Counted from the stretch's first letter, positions 1 through 9,067 are shown. The stretch is 64,000 nucleotides of DNA from Pseudofulvimonas gallinarii (GCF_004343305.1 NZ_SMAF01000002.1:16129-80128), one strand, 5' to 3'. Notes: generated by a model from the letters alone, not told the origin. Translations and numbers: made by a program.

Positions 1-147
1 CCCGGATACCTGCCGCGGGCAGCGCCGCCACGGCCCGGCAGGGGCGGACGACCCCATCCCGACCGCCGCTGCCCCGGCCTTCGCGGGAAGTTGGCCTGAC
101 ACGGCGATTTGCGCCATGCTATGGGCAGAACCAGGGGGAATACCAAC

Positions 148-564
148 ATGCTCTACCGCAGTCTTGCCGTCCTGATCGCCATCGGCTTGTGTTCGCCCGT
201 CGCCGCCCAGCAGGTCTACAAGTGGGTGGACGAGGACGGCACCGTCCATTTCACCGATTCTCCGCCCGACGAAAAGGTCAAGGCCGAGCGCGTCGTCCTG
301 CGTGGCAACGTCTCCTCGACGATCACCGAAGTCGAACAGCGCGGCATGAGCCGCGACGAGATCGACCTGCTGTATACGCCGGAACAGCGCCAGAACGCCT
401 GTGAGCAGGCGCGCGCCAACCGCACCACGCTGCGCAACATGCCGGTGGTGATGAAGGACAAGGACGGCGACGGCACGCCGGAAGAACTCACCGACGACGA
501 GAAGGCCGCCGAGATCGAGCGCGCCGACGCACAGATCGCCCTGCTCTGCGTCGATCCGGACTGA
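148..564 (+). CDS. DUF4124 domain-containing exported protein
   Basis: 138-residue protein with an N-terminal signal peptide (hydrophobic LAVLIAIGLCSPVAA, cleavage likely after AQ). The mature N-terminus VYKWVDEDGTVHFTDSPP is the signature of DUF4124, a small periplasmic domain of unknown function common in gammaproteobacteria. The rest is charged and probably helical. The ATG at 148 was chosen over the upstream one at 109 because the signal peptide starts there and AGGGGGAA lies about 8 bases upstream. A strong terminator follows the gene. No function can be assigned beyond the domain; it is probably an envelope protein. Confidence 0.85.
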   Translation: MLYRSLAVLIAIGLCSPVAAQQVYKWVDEDGTVHFTDSPPDEKVKAERVVLRGNVSSTITEVEQRGMSRDEIDLLYTPEQRQNACEQARANRTTLRNMPVVMKDKDGDGTPEELTDDEKAAEIERADAQIALLCVDPD

Positions 565-617
565 ACCGGCCTCGGATGGCCGGGATCCTTGACCGGCCTC
601 CTTGACCGGCCACTGCG

Positions 618-642
618 GGCCCGGCTGTCGCCGGGCCTTTTT
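618..642 (+). terminator. Rho-independent terminator after the DUF4124 gene
   Basis: Perfect 8-bp stem GGCCCGGC/GCCGGGCC (618-625 with 630-637), TGTC loop, followed by five T. It separates the DUF4124 gene from the glutathione transferase gene. Confidence 0.85.
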
Positions 643-688
643 GCCGCCCTGACCGCAGCCGCGGTCATCGCGAACAGGAGCGTCGCCC

Positions 689-1360
689 ATGATCACCGTC
701 CATCACCTCAACCATTCGCGTTCGCAGCGGGTGCTGTGGCTGCTGGAGGAGCTGGGCCTGACGTACGAGCTGGTGCGCTACGAACGCGACCCGAAGACGA
801 TGCTGGCGCCGCCCGAGCTTAAGGCCGTGCATCCACTGGGGAAGGCGCCGGTCGTCGTTGATGGCGACGCGGTCCTCGCCGAGTCCGGCGCGATCATCGA
901 ACACCTCGCCGAACGCTACGACCGAGACCACGACCTGTCGGCCCCGGCAGCAGGGCCGCAGCGCGACCGTGAGCGCTACTGGCTGCATTACGCGGAAGGA
1001 TCACTGATGCCGCCGCTGCTGCTCAGCCTGGTGGTTTCACGCATCCGCAACGCCAGGGCACCGTTTTTCGTGCGCCCGATCGCGCGCCGCATCGCCGACA
1101 AGGTCGACGCCGGATTCGTGCAACCGCAACTTTCCACGCACCTGGGGTTCCTGGAAGCCGAGCTGGGCCGCGCGGAATGGTTCGCCGGTGACCGGATGAC
1201 CATCGCCGACATCCAGATGAGCTTTCCTGTCCAGGCCGCCCGTGCGCGCCTTGGCCTGGAACGATACCCGCGCCTGCAGGCCTTCCTGCAAAGGATCGAG
1301 GCGCGTCCGGCCTACCGGCGTGCGCTGGAGCGCGGCGGTCCCTTCGACCTGCTGAGCTGA
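689..1360 (+). CDS. Glutathione S-transferase
   Basis: 223 residues, the normal length for a cytosolic GST. The N-terminal thioredoxin-like domain starts MITVHHLNHSRSQRVLWLLE, with a Ser near the position of the catalytic Tyr/Ser/Cys. It contains the HPLGKAPVV cis-Pro glutathione-binding loop (residues ~48-56) and the E-S-G-A-I-I motif that binds the gamma-glutamyl group. The C-terminal all-helical domain carries the N-capping box MTIADIQMSF. Family role: conjugation of glutathione to electrophiles or peroxide reduction; the substrate is not predictable. CAGGAG (674-679) gives a suitable ribosome site. The gene converges on pgi with only three bases between the stops. Confidence 0.93.
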   Translation: MITVHHLNHSRSQRVLWLLEELGLTYELVRYERDPKTMLAPPELKAVHPLGKAPVVVDGDAVLAESGAIIEHLAERYDRDHDLSAPAAGPQRDRERYWLHYAEGSLMPPLLLSLVVSRIRNARAPFFVRPIARRIADKVDAGFVQPQLSTHLGFLEAELGRAEWFAGDRMTIADIQMSFPVQAARARLGLERYPRLQAFLQRIEARPAYRRALERGGPFDLLS

Positions 1361-1363
1361 GGC

Positions 1364-3004
1364 TCAGGCCTCCGGCGCCGCCTTGCGCAGCGCCCGTATA
1401 TGCGCCAGCAATCCGGCGGTCGAGGCATCGGGCACCACGGCGGTTTCACCGCGCAGGCCCGGCTCGATCCGCGAGGCCAGCGACTTGCCCAGTTCCACGC
1501 CCCACTGGTCGAAGGGATTGATGCCGCACAGCGTCGCATGGACGAAGGTCTTGTGCTCGTAGAGCGCCAGCAACGCCCCGAGTGATTCCGGATCGAGGCG
1601 ATCAAGCAGGATGGTCGTCGATGGCCGGTTGCCGGGAAACGCCTTCTGCGCCGCCAGGCTGCGCCGCAGCGCCGGATCGGCGACTCCGGCCAGCGTGGCC
1701 CAGGTCGCCGCCTCGTCGCGCCCACGCATCAGTGCCGCGCTCTGTGCCAGCAGGTTGGCCAGCAGAGCGCGATGGTTTTCATCCAGCGCATGGTCCGGTT
1801 TCACCACGCCGATGAAATCCACCGGCACCACGTCGGTGCCCTGGTGCAACGCCTGGAAGTACGCGTGCTGCGCGTTGCTGCCGACACTGCCCCACACCAC
1901 CGGTACGGTCGGCAGCGCAACCGGTTCGCCATCGCTGCGGACGCGCTTGCCGTTGGATTCCATCTCCAGCTGCTGCAGATAGCCGGGCAGCCCTTCGAGG
2001 CGGTCGTCGTAGGGCACGATGCAGTGGCTGGCGCGGCCCAGCCATGCGCGGTTCCACCACGACACCAACGCCAGCCACACCGGCAGGTTCTCCTCCAGCG
2101 GTGCTTCGCGGAAATGCCTGTCGACCTGGCGCGCACCGGCAAGCAGGCGGCGGAAGCCGTCCATGCCCAGTGCGAGCGCGACCGGAAAACCGACGGCCGA
2201 CCACAACGAGTAGCGACCCCCGACGAAATCCCACATCGGCAGGATGCGTGCATCGTCGAGTGCGAAGGCCGCGCGCGCCGCTTCGGCATTGGCGGTGACG
2301 GCAAACAGGCGCCGATGCGCCTGCTCGCTGCCCAGCGCGCGACACAGCCATTCGTAAAGCACGCCGCCGTTGAGCAGCGTTTCCTGCGTGCCGAAACTCT
2401 TCGACACCAGCACCACCAGCGTGTGTTCCGGATCCAGTCGCCTCATCAGCTCGTCGAGGCGGCCGCCATCGACGTTGGCGAGGAAATGCACGGCCGGGCC
2501 GCTGCCGCCCTGCCCGGCCAGCGCGGCGCAGGCCAGGCGGGGCCCGAAATCGGATCCGCCAATGCCGACGCTGACCACATCGGTGATCTTCGGCAGGCCG
2601 ATGACCCCGGGCGCCTTGCGCACCGCATCGACCAGTGCGGCCATGCGCTCCAGGCAGGCCTGCGCCTGGTCGCGGGCTTCGCACCAGGCCGGCGTGCCCT
2701 CGTCATCGCGGGCCGCGCGCAAGGCCATGTGCAGCGCCGGACGCTGCTCCGACGCATTGACCGGCTCGCCGGCGAACAGGGCATCGCGGCGCAAGGGAAC
2801 CGCGCAGGAAGCGGCATGCTGCAGCAACGCCTGCCATGCGTCGCCGTCGATGGCCTGCTTGGACACATCGACCAGCAGCGGCCCGAGCCGACGGCTGAAG
2901 CGCGCGAAACGCGTCGGCTCCTGCTCGAACAGGCCGACCAGTCGCACGCCGGCAAGGCGGGCGGCATGACTGGCCAGTACGCTGCTGTCGAATTCCGTGC
3001 TCAC
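1364..3004 (-). CDS. pgi: Glucose-6-phosphate isomerase
   Basis: Interconverts glucose-6-phosphate and fructose-6-phosphate in glycolysis/gluconeogenesis. 546 residues from the proposed GTG start, matching the ~550-residue enterobacterial-type enzyme. Visible motifs are the SIS sugar-phosphate signature around VSVGIGGSDFGPRLA, VLVSKSFGTQET, the PGI signature GGRYSLWSAVGFPVAL, and QLEMESNGKR with its catalytic Glu. The C-terminal NPFDQWGVELGK holds the terminal signature. The GTG at 3004 (VSTEFDSS) is preferred to an ATG at 3049: it has AGGGA about 8 bases upstream and the extra 15 residues look non-conserved. Confidence 0.96.
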   Translation of the reverse strand: MSTEFDSSVLASHAARLAGVRLVGLFEQEPTRFARFSRRLGPLLVDVSKQAIDGDAWQALLQHAASCAVPLRRDALFAGEPVNASEQRPALHMALRAARDDEGTPAWCEARDQAQACLERMAALVDAVRKAPGVIGLPKITDVVSVGIGGSDFGPRLACAALAGQGGSGPAVHFLANVDGGRLDELMRRLDPEHTLVVLVSKSFGTQETLLNGGVLYEWLCRALGSEQAHRRLFAVTANAEAARAAFALDDARILPMWDFVGGRYSLWSAVGFPVALALGMDGFRRLLAGARQVDRHFREAPLEENLPVWLALVSWWNRAWLGRASHCIVPYDDRLEGLPGYLQQLEMESNGKRVRSDGEPVALPTVPVVWGSVGSNAQHAYFQALHQGTDVVPVDFIGVVKPDHALDENHRALLANLLAQSAALMRGRDEAATWATLAGVADPALRRSLAAQKAFPGNRPSTTILLDRLDPESLGALLALYEHKTFVHATLCGINPFDQWGVELGKSLASRIEPGLRGETAVVPDASTAGLLAHIRALRKAAPEA

Positions 3005-3147
3005 CGCATCATTCCCTGGAGACCCTCTGTTTTCCGCCAACCGGCCCATCGGGCTGCCGGATGTCGCCGGGACGATACCGCGCCCTTCAACCGCTCTGCC
3101 AGCCAGGCATCCTTCGAGTGAAGAATTTTCCCGCCTGTGCCGGCGCG

Positions 3148-4425
3148 TCAGGGCGACTCCTGCGCTTCAGATCCATCCGCAGGCACGCGCAGCGTCGCCA
3201 CGCGGACCTGGGGTTGCCCGCCGACCGCTTCGGTCCAGGACAGCATTCCGCCCTGTCCTCCCACCGCCATACGCGGGAAGCCGGCAAGTTGTGACGCCTT
3301 GCGCCGTGCGACATCGCATTGCGACAGGACCTCGCCATGCCGGCCGTGCAGGCTCAGCCTGAGGATCGCGTCGCCACCGTCGGTGTCGATGCGCGACAGC
3401 AGCGCACGACCGTCGTCGAACACGGCCAGGTGCAGGCGGCCCAGCGTGTCGCCAACGACCACATCGACGGCTTCGGACCAGCTGGCGCCCGCATCGCTGC
3501 TTCGACGCAGGCGCACGGCCGGCGTGCCACCCGCCTCGCTGTAGGCGGCCGCCACGGCATGGCGGCCACGCGCGGCCAACGCAGGGCCGTTCACCGGACA
3601 ACCGGCGATCCGCCAGCCCTCGGCGAACAGCGGCTGCGCCGGCAACCAGCGGCGACCGTCGTGGCGACGCAGATGGATATCGCGGACTTCGTCGTCGCTG
3701 CGGTCGCGGTACACCACGAGCGTCGAGGTACCGGCGCGCGCCGCCGCGGTCTGGCAGCAGTCGCAGACGCGGTCATCGAGCAGTTCGCCGCCGATGACGC
3801 CATCGCGTGAAAGGCGAGCCACGCGCAGCGTCATCGCGCCGCCGGCGGCGCCGTGGCCGTGCGCATGTCCGCCCTCACCGGCCCGGCTTTCCGCCACCAC
3901 CGTTTCCCGACCATCAAGCCATGTCGCCCAGGCACCATCCTCACCCGCCGGCACCCAGGCCACGAAGCCGTGCTCCGAAGCCGTGCCATCGTCGTGCAGC
4001 GTAACCGGCGCCGACCAGCTTTCGCCCCGGTCCTGCGAACGCGTCGTCCGGATGTCGTAGCTGTATCGCCCCGCCCCGGTCCGCTCCAGCCAGTGTGCGA
4101 TCCAGTCGCCATTGTCGAGGACCTGCAGCGACGGGAAGTCGGCCCCGTTGAGGAACCAGCCGCTGCCGCGGGCGATTTCTCCGGATGCCCGGTTGCGACC
4201 TTCCGGCGACAGATGCCGGAAGCGCAATGCGGCCTCGTTGCCACCCAGCCGCGACTGCCAGGTCAACACGAAGCCGTCATCCATTCGCGCCAGGGAGGAT
4301 TCAGCGCCCTGCAGGCCCGGATCGGCATCAAGCACGGCGACTTCGACCAGCGGACATGCCGGCAGCGGCGCCGCAAGGCAGAGCGCCAGCACGGTGTGTA
4401 GGATGCGGGACATGACAGCGATCAT
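3148..4425 (-). CDS. Sialidase/BNR-repeat family exported protein with a Cys/His-rich insert
   Basis: 425 residues with a signal peptide (LHTVLALCLAAPLPA) and repeated Asp-box-like blades (SQDRGESWSAP, SSDAGASWSEA) typical of six-bladed sialidase-fold propellers. It lacks enough recognisable catalytic residues to claim neuraminidase activity. Between blades lies a His/Gly-rich segment (GEGGHAHGHG) and shortly after it a cysteine cluster, DRVCDCCQTAAA, then IAGCPVNGP. Cys-Asp-Cys-Cys and His-rich patches suggest metal or redox chemistry rather than sugar hydrolysis; that is inference. AGGG about 9 bases upstream of the ATG at 4425 supports that start, although a second ATG lies four codons in. 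It is read in the same direction as pgi, upstream of it. Confidence 0.75.
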   Translation of the reverse strand: MIAVMSRILHTVLALCLAAPLPACPLVEVAVLDADPGLQGAESSLARMDDGFVLTWQSRLGGNEAALRFRHLSPEGRNRASGEIARGSGWFLNGADFPSLQVLDNGDWIAHWLERTGAGRYSYDIRTTRSQDRGESWSAPVTLHDDGTASEHGFVAWVPAGEDGAWATWLDGRETVVAESRAGEGGHAHGHGAAGGAMTLRVARLSRDGVIGGELLDDRVCDCCQTAAARAGTSTLVVYRDRSDDEVRDIHLRRHDGRRWLPAQPLFAEGWRIAGCPVNGPALAARGRHAVAAAYSEAGGTPAVRLRRSSDAGASWSEAVDVVVGDTLGRLHLAVFDDGRALLSRIDTDGGDAILRLSLHGRHGEVLSQCDVARRKASQLAGFPRMAVGGQGGMLSWTEAVGGQPQVRVATLRVPADGSEAQESP

Positions 4426-4501
4426 AGACGCGAACCCTGCTGGACACGCCTGCGGGCATCAACCCGTGCATCCGCCCGCGCACGGCCTGTCGACCGTCGC
4501 A

Positions 4502-4885
4502 ATGGATCACCACAATCCCCGGACAGGTTCACCCAGGCCGGCTGCCGCCCCGCTGCTCGCAGCCGTAGCGCTCCTGGCGGGTTTCGTCGCCGCGACGTCG
4601 GCATCCGACCTGCCTGGCACGCCGGACGACTACGTCATGCGAATGGATCTGGATGGTGACAACCGCGTCTCGCTGGCCGAGTTCCGCGATTACATGAGTC
4701 GCGGTTTCCGCAGTCGCGACCTCGATGGCAACGGGATACTGCAGGGCGCAGAACTGCCCGACCCGGGCGCACGCCCTCTGCGACTGGCCGATCATCTGGA
4801 ACGGCTGGCGGAAGCCTTCGCGCGCCAGGACCGCAATGGCGATGGCTGGCTCGATGCCGCCGAACTGGCGGCACCGCCGCGCTGA
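4502..4885 (+). CDS. EF-hand domain exported protein
   Basis: 127 residues from the ATG at 4502. An N-terminal hydrophobic stretch (AAPLLAAVALLAGFVAA) looks like a signal peptide or anchor. Three EF-hand type calcium loops can be read: MDLDGDNRVSLAEF, RDLDGNGILQGAEL and QDRNGDGWLDAAEL, each with the D-x-D/N-x-D/N-G pattern and an acidic twelfth position. It probably binds calcium in the periplasm. In-frame upstream codons exist (back to 4112), but they overlap the divergent sialidase-like gene and do not look coding. It converges on the next gene with a 37-base gap. Confidence 0.82.
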   Translation: MDHHNPRTGSPRPAAAPLLAAVALLAGFVAATSASDLPGTPDDYVMRMDLDGDNRVSLAEFRDYMSRGFRSRDLDGNGILQGAELPDPGARPLRLADHLERLAEAFARQDRNGDGWLDAAELAAPPR

Positions 4886-4922
4886 CCGGCACCCGCCCGG
4901 CCGCAGGCGCAAACAGCGGGTA

Positions 4923-5459
4923 TCAGCGCGCGATCAGGTTGGCGCGATACTGGGCCAGCGCATCCGCACCGCGCGCGGTGTCCACCACCTGGAAACTGCG
5001 CTCCAGGTGCGACAGGAACTCCTGTTCGGTGCGTGCCCGTTCCAGTCGCATCGCCAGCAGGTCGGCGTCCGCGCCCATCACCTCGCGCAACAGGTCGGTG
5101 GCGCGCGACTGGATGCGGCGCCAGTCGCCGACGATGGCGGCCCCGGCGGGCGCAGCGCGATCGGCGGCCGCCGGTCTGGCCGGGCTGCGCGGCACCGGCG
5201 TGGCGACTTCGGCGCCGACCGCAGGCGCGACAGGTTCACCGACGGGTTCGATCAGCCCGGCGTCGAGGAACTTCTCGATGGCCGCATCCATTTCCTCCGG
5301 CGAACCCCCGGCGAAGCGGGCGCGGAGCTGGGCGACATCCAGCTCACCGTTGATGGAAATCAGCAGGGCGCGTTGCCTGGGCGTCAGTCCATGGCTGCGT
5401 TTGGCCAGCGCTTCGCGGCCGACCTCGGTCTTCACCAGAACGGTGGATGTAACGATCAT
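4923..5459 (-). CDS. Conserved hypothetical protein, possible winged-helix N-terminus
   Basis: 178 residues. The N-terminal ~75 residues (KTEVGREALAKRSHGLTPRQRALLISI ... FLDAGLIEPV, not contiguous) look like a small winged-helix or degradation-type domain: repeated short helices end in a glycine-containing turn. A Pro/Ala-rich linker (~75-115) and a C-terminal helical domain follow. No signal peptide, so probably cytoplasmic. The ATG at 5459 has AGGGGAGG about 7 bases upstream, so it is chosen over 5477. The family is not recognised; a regulatory role is only a guess from the fold impression. Confidence 0.75.
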   Translation of the reverse strand: MIVTSTVLVKTEVGREALAKRSHGLTPRQRALLISINGELDVAQLRARFAGGSPEEMDAAIEKFLDAGLIEPVGEPVAPAVGAEVATPVPRSPARPAAADRAAPAGAAIVGDWRRIQSRATDLLREVMGADADLLAMRLERARTEQEFLSHLERSFQVVDTARGADALAQYRANLIAR

Positions 5460-5653
5460 TGCCAAGCCTCCCCTCAACCTGAATGATTAACGCAAGGCAG
5501 GCGTGGTGACAAGTGCGTTGGCCACCCGGCAAGTGCAGCACGACGATTGTTTGCAATTGTGACGCGATCTGCATCACAGCCTCTGCGCGCTCGAGTGCCC
5601 GCCGCGCCCGCCTGTGGGAAGATGCCCGCCGCCCCATCAACGAGGATGCCTTC

Positions 5654-5821
5654 ATGCTGACGCCCCCGACCTGGCCCGCCCTGATCGTCTCGCTGCTGCT
5701 CGCGGCGGCGGCCGTGCTGTCCGTCTTCGTGACGATTCCGCTGCTCAGCGTCAACGCCTTCTGGTGCCTGCTGGCCGCGTTCGGAACCCTGCTGGTCGGC
5801 GTGTTCTCGAAAACGCTTTGA
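5654..5821 (+). CDS. Small two-helix membrane protein
   Basis: 55 residues with two predicted membrane segments (WPALIVSLLLAAAAVLSVF and FWCLLAAFGTLLVGVF) and a short loop between. GAGG lies about 8 bases before the ATG. The start codon, codon use and clean stop before the next gene suggest a real small inner-membrane protein. No family is recognised. It is monocistronic, or leads into the M13 peptidase gene 126 bases downstream. Confidence 0.65.
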   Translation: MLTPPTWPALIVSLLLAAAAVLSVFVTIPLLSVNAFWCLLAAFGTLLVGVFSKTL

Positions 5822-5947
5822 CCTGCGTGGCCGCCCGTCCGGCGCAGAACGCCGACAGGGCATGACCTAAGACACTGTCACCATGCCGGCCGCGGCGGGA
5901 GCCTTGGCCGGCCTGTCGTTTTTTCTCCCAGATACCGAGGATTTTCC

Positions 5948-8005
5948 ATGCGTCGCTTCCCGCGCCTTCGCCCGCTGGTGTTCGCCATCGGGCTTGCCGC
6001 CTCCACCACTGTGTTCGCCTACAGCAACGAGCGCGGCATCGACCCGCGCAATTTCGACACCAGTGCGGATGCCTGCCAGGACTTCTACCAGTACGCCAAC
6101 GGCGGCTGGCTGGCGACCAATCCGGTGCCGGCCGACCGCAGCCTGTGGGGCCTGTTCGACGAGCTGCAGGAACGCAGCCGCAACGTGCAGCACGAGATCC
6201 TGCAGGAAGCGGCCTCGGCGCGCGCTGCCAAGGGTTCGGTCCGCCAGCAGCTGGGCGACTTCTGGGCCTCCGGCATGGACGAGCGCGCCATCGAGCGTGC
6301 CGGCTTCGAGCCGATCAAGGGCGACCTGGAACGGATCGCCGCCCTGTCTTCCGGCCAGGACGTCGTCGCCTACGTGCGCGAAACCGCCGCCACCGGCAGC
6401 AGCCACCTGTATGGCGTGGCGGTGCTCGGCGACATGAAGAACTCCGAAATGACCATGGCCTACGTGATGGGCACCGGCCTGGGCCTGCCGGACCGCGACT
6501 ACTACACGCGCACCGACGATGATTCGCGCGCCAAGCAGGACGCCTATCGCGCCCACATCGCGCGCGTGCTGCAGCTGGTCGGCGTGCCGGAGGACAAGGC
6601 CACCGAACAGGCGGGCCAGGTCTATGACATCGAAGACCGCCTCGCCCGCGTGTCGATGACGCGACTGCAGCGTCGCGATGCCGGCAACTACTACCGCCCG
6701 CTCGACATCGACGCGCTGGAATCGCTGTCGCCCAGCCTGGGCTGGCGCGAATACCTCGCGGCGCAGGGCCTCGACCATGTCGAGAAGGTGTCCTATGCCA
6801 GCCCGGGCTACTTCGCCGAGCTGGAGTTCATGCTCAAGGAAGTGCCGGTCGAGCACTGGCGCGCCTACCTGGCGTTCCATACCGCCGACGACGCTGCGCC
6901 GTACCTGGCGAAGGCGTTCGTCGATGCACACTTCGATTTCTACAACCGCACCCTGCGCGGCCAGAACGAACAGCGTCCGCGCTGGCAGCGCGTGCTGGAC
7001 ACCATTTCCGCATCCATGGGCGAAGCGGTCGGCCAGCTCTACGTCGAGCGCACCTTCCCGCCGGAAGCCAAGGCCAAGGCGCTGGAGCTGGTGAACAACC
7101 TGCAGGCCGCGCTGAAGGTGCGCCTGCAGGAACTGGAATGGATGGGCGAGGAAACCAAGGCGCAGGCGCTGGAGAAGTTCGCCAGCTTCACGCCGAAGAT
7201 CGGCTATCCGGACAGCTGGCGCGACTACGCCTCGCTGGAGATCGGTCGCGGCCATTACTACGACAACGTGCGCGCCGCATCCGCGTTCGAACACCGTCGC
7301 CAGATGTCCAAGGCCGGCCAGCCGGTGGACAAGGGCGAATGGGGCATGCCGCCGCAGCAGGTCAATGCCTACTACAACCCGCAGCGCAACGAGATCGCCT
7401 TCCCGGCCGCCATCCTGCAGCCGCCGTACTTCGATCCCGAGGCCGACAACGCCGTGAACTACGGCGCCATCGGCGGCGTGATCGGCCACGAGCTGCTGCA
7501 CGGTTTCGACGACCAAGGCAGCAAGTTCGACGCCAACGGCAACTACCGCATGTGGTGGACCGCCGAAGATCGCGCGCGTTTCGAGGAACGCACCGGCAGG
7601 CTGGTGCAGCAGGCCAGCAACTACGTCGCCCTGCGCAACTTCCAGGACGGCAGCACGGCGAACCTGACCGTCGATGGTGCATTGACGCTGGGCGAGAACA
7701 TCGCCGACCTCGGCGGCCTGACCGTCGCCTACGCGGCGATGCAGCGGGCGAACGGCGGCCAGGAACCGGCGCCGATCGACGGCCTCAGCGCCGACCAGCG
7801 CTTCTTCCTGTCGTGGGCGCAGGTGTGGCGCCGCAACTACCGCGAGGAAGAACTGAAGCTGCGCCTCAGCACCGACGTGCATGCGCCGGCCAAGTTCCGT
7901 GTCAACGGCCCGCTGTCCAACCTTGACGCCTTCCAGGCCGCCTTCAGCTGCAAGGCCGGCGATCCGATGGTCGCGCCGGCCGAGACCCGCGTGCACATCT
8001 GGTAA
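5948..8005 (+). CDS. M13 (neprilysin/PepO) family zinc endopeptidase
   Basis: 685 residues with a signal peptide (LVFAIGLAASTTVFA), so exported to the periplasm. The zinc site is complete: IGHELLHGFDDQGSKFD holds HExxH, and GENIADLGGL holds the third ligand Glu and its Asp. NAYYNPQRNEIAFPA is the substrate-binding NAYY element. The C-terminus VHIW is a variant of the family's conserved terminal W. Members cleave oligopeptides on the N-side of hydrophobic residues. The length is normal. It converges on the rhomboid gene (3-base gap between stops). Confidence 0.95.
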   Translation: MRRFPRLRPLVFAIGLAASTTVFAYSNERGIDPRNFDTSADACQDFYQYANGGWLATNPVPADRSLWGLFDELQERSRNVQHEILQEAASARAAKGSVRQQLGDFWASGMDERAIERAGFEPIKGDLERIAALSSGQDVVAYVRETAATGSSHLYGVAVLGDMKNSEMTMAYVMGTGLGLPDRDYYTRTDDDSRAKQDAYRAHIARVLQLVGVPEDKATEQAGQVYDIEDRLARVSMTRLQRRDAGNYYRPLDIDALESLSPSLGWREYLAAQGLDHVEKVSYASPGYFAELEFMLKEVPVEHWRAYLAFHTADDAAPYLAKAFVDAHFDFYNRTLRGQNEQRPRWQRVLDTISASMGEAVGQLYVERTFPPEAKAKALELVNNLQAALKVRLQELEWMGEETKAQALEKFASFTPKIGYPDSWRDYASLEIGRGHYYDNVRAASAFEHRRQMSKAGQPVDKGEWGMPPQQVNAYYNPQRNEIAFPAAILQPPYFDPEADNAVNYGAIGGVIGHELLHGFDDQGSKFDANGNYRMWWTAEDRARFEERTGRLVQQASNYVALRNFQDGSTANLTVDGALTLGENIADLGGLTVAYAAMQRANGGQEPAPIDGLSADQRFFLSWAQVWRRNYREEELKLRLSTDVHAPAKFRVNGPLSNLDAFQAAFSCKAGDPMVAPAETRVHIW

Positions 8006-8008
8006 GCC

Positions 8009-8701
8009 TCAGTCCTCCGGCCGCGTCGGCATCCGCCGCGCGGCCGGAACCTGGCCGGGCTGCCACCAGTTCCGCGCCACCAGCACGTACAACAGCAATC
8101 CCGCAAGCAGCCCGCCCAGATGCGCGAAGTGGGCGATGCCGGGCATCAGGCCGGTGATGCCCATCACCGTGCTTGCCATTGCGAACAGCGTGACCAGCAG
8201 CCATGCCGGCATCGGCACGGGCGGAATCAGCAACAGCACCTTGTGGCGTGGAAACAGCAGCGCGAAGGCGGCGAGGATGCCGAAAGCCCCGCCGGATGCG
8301 CCCAGCGTGACGCTCACTTCATTGCCGGTGGGAACACCGATCCACCACGCCTGCATCAGGCCACCGCCGACCACGCAGGCCAGGAAGAACACCAGGTAGC
8401 GCGTGCCACCCCATGCCAGCTCCAGCAGGCTGCCGAACATGTACAGCGCCAGTCCGTTCATCAGCAGGTGCGCGGCCCCGCCGTGCAGGAAGCCATGCGT
8501 GAGGTACTGCCAGGTCTCGAACTGCGCGAATATCGGCACGCCATCGACGAAGCCGACGCGGATCGGCCCGACATCCGGCCACAGGCCGAACCAGGCCAGC
8601 ATCTGTTCCGGCCACAGCTGCTGCAGTCCGAAGACGATCGCCATCACGACGAGCAGGGCCTGGGAGACAACGGGACGCGGTGGGTGCATGTCGGTTTCCA
8701 T
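8009..8701 (-). CDS. Rhomboid family intramembrane serine protease
   Basis: 230 residues with six hydrophobic helices. Family hallmarks are present: HGGAAHLLMNGLALYMFG (H-x-x-x-N of helix 2), the catalytic serine in GASGGAFG (helix 4), and the catalytic histidine in HFAHLGGLLAG (helix 6). It is a short prokaryotic core rhomboid with no extra domain. The natural substrate is unknown. The start is either ATG 8701 or ATG 8689; neither has a strong ribosome site. It sits 9 bases downstream of the alkyltransferase-like gene, so the two are probably cotranscribed. Confidence 0.92.
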   Translation of the reverse strand: METDMHPPRPVVSQALLVVMAIVFGLQQLWPEQMLAWFGLWPDVGPIRVGFVDGVPIFAQFETWQYLTHGFLHGGAAHLLMNGLALYMFGSLLELAWGGTRYLVFFLACVVGGGLMQAWWIGVPTGNEVSVTLGASGGAFGILAAFALLFPRHKVLLLIPPVPMPAWLLVTLFAMASTVMGITGLMPGIAHFAHLGGLLAGLLLYVLVARNWWQPGQVPAARRMPTRPED

Positions 8702-8710
8702 GGAAAGGGA

Positions 8711-9067
8711 TCAGGGTCGCCAGAGCAGCTCGTCCAGCGACATCGCCGCAGCGGCAAGGCGGACGCGGCCGGTCGCCGAGACTTCGACGCCTTCGCTGCG
8801 CAGGCGATTGCACTGCTCGCGGAACCCGAGGCTGTCGGCCGGGAAAGCGATGCGGCCGTCCGAACGCAGCACCCGGTGCCAGGGCAACGGCATGGCGTCG
8901 GGCACGGCACGCAGCGCCTGTGCGACCAGCCGCGCGCGCCGCGGCAGGCCCGCGCGCCGGGCCACTTCGCCGTAGCTGAGCACCGTGCCGGCCGGAATCG
9001 CCGCGATCACCGCCCAGATACGGGGAAACGTCGCAGGAACGGCAGACCGGGAAGAGTCGTCGCCCAT
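8711..9067 (-). CDS. Alkyltransferase-like protein (ATL), catalytic Cys replaced
   Basis: 118 residues corresponding only to the C-terminal DNA-binding domain of O6-alkylguanine-DNA alkyltransferase. IPAGTVLSYGEVARRAGLP is the helix-turn-helix with the Tyr that flips the base. Where MGMT has PCHRV, this protein has PWHRV, so it cannot accept the alkyl group. Known ATL proteins of this kind bind O6-alkylguanine and hand the lesion to nucleotide excision repair. A second alkylation-repair gene, an AlkB homologue, lies at 42 kb. Confidence 0.9.
   Translation of the reverse strand: MGDDSSRSAVPATFPRIWAVIAAIPAGTVLSYGEVARRAGLPRRARLVAQALRAVPDAMPLPWHRVLRSDGRIAFPADSLGFREQCNRLRSEGVEVSATGRVRLAAAAMSLDELLWRP

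Noticed and set aside
5867..7996. 709-codon ORF antisense to the M13 peptidase gene
   Set aside because: It mirrors a well-supported gene, has no recognisable domain and is rich in Ala/Arg/Gly/His as expected from GC-rich antisense frames.
8009..8701. The rhomboid protease as the sorting enzyme for the IFxxGFE-type tails
   Set aside because: Rhombosortases act on GlyGly-CTERM tails with a membrane helix. The tails here have no helix, and this protein is an ordinary core rhomboid linked to the ATL gene, so no connection is supported.
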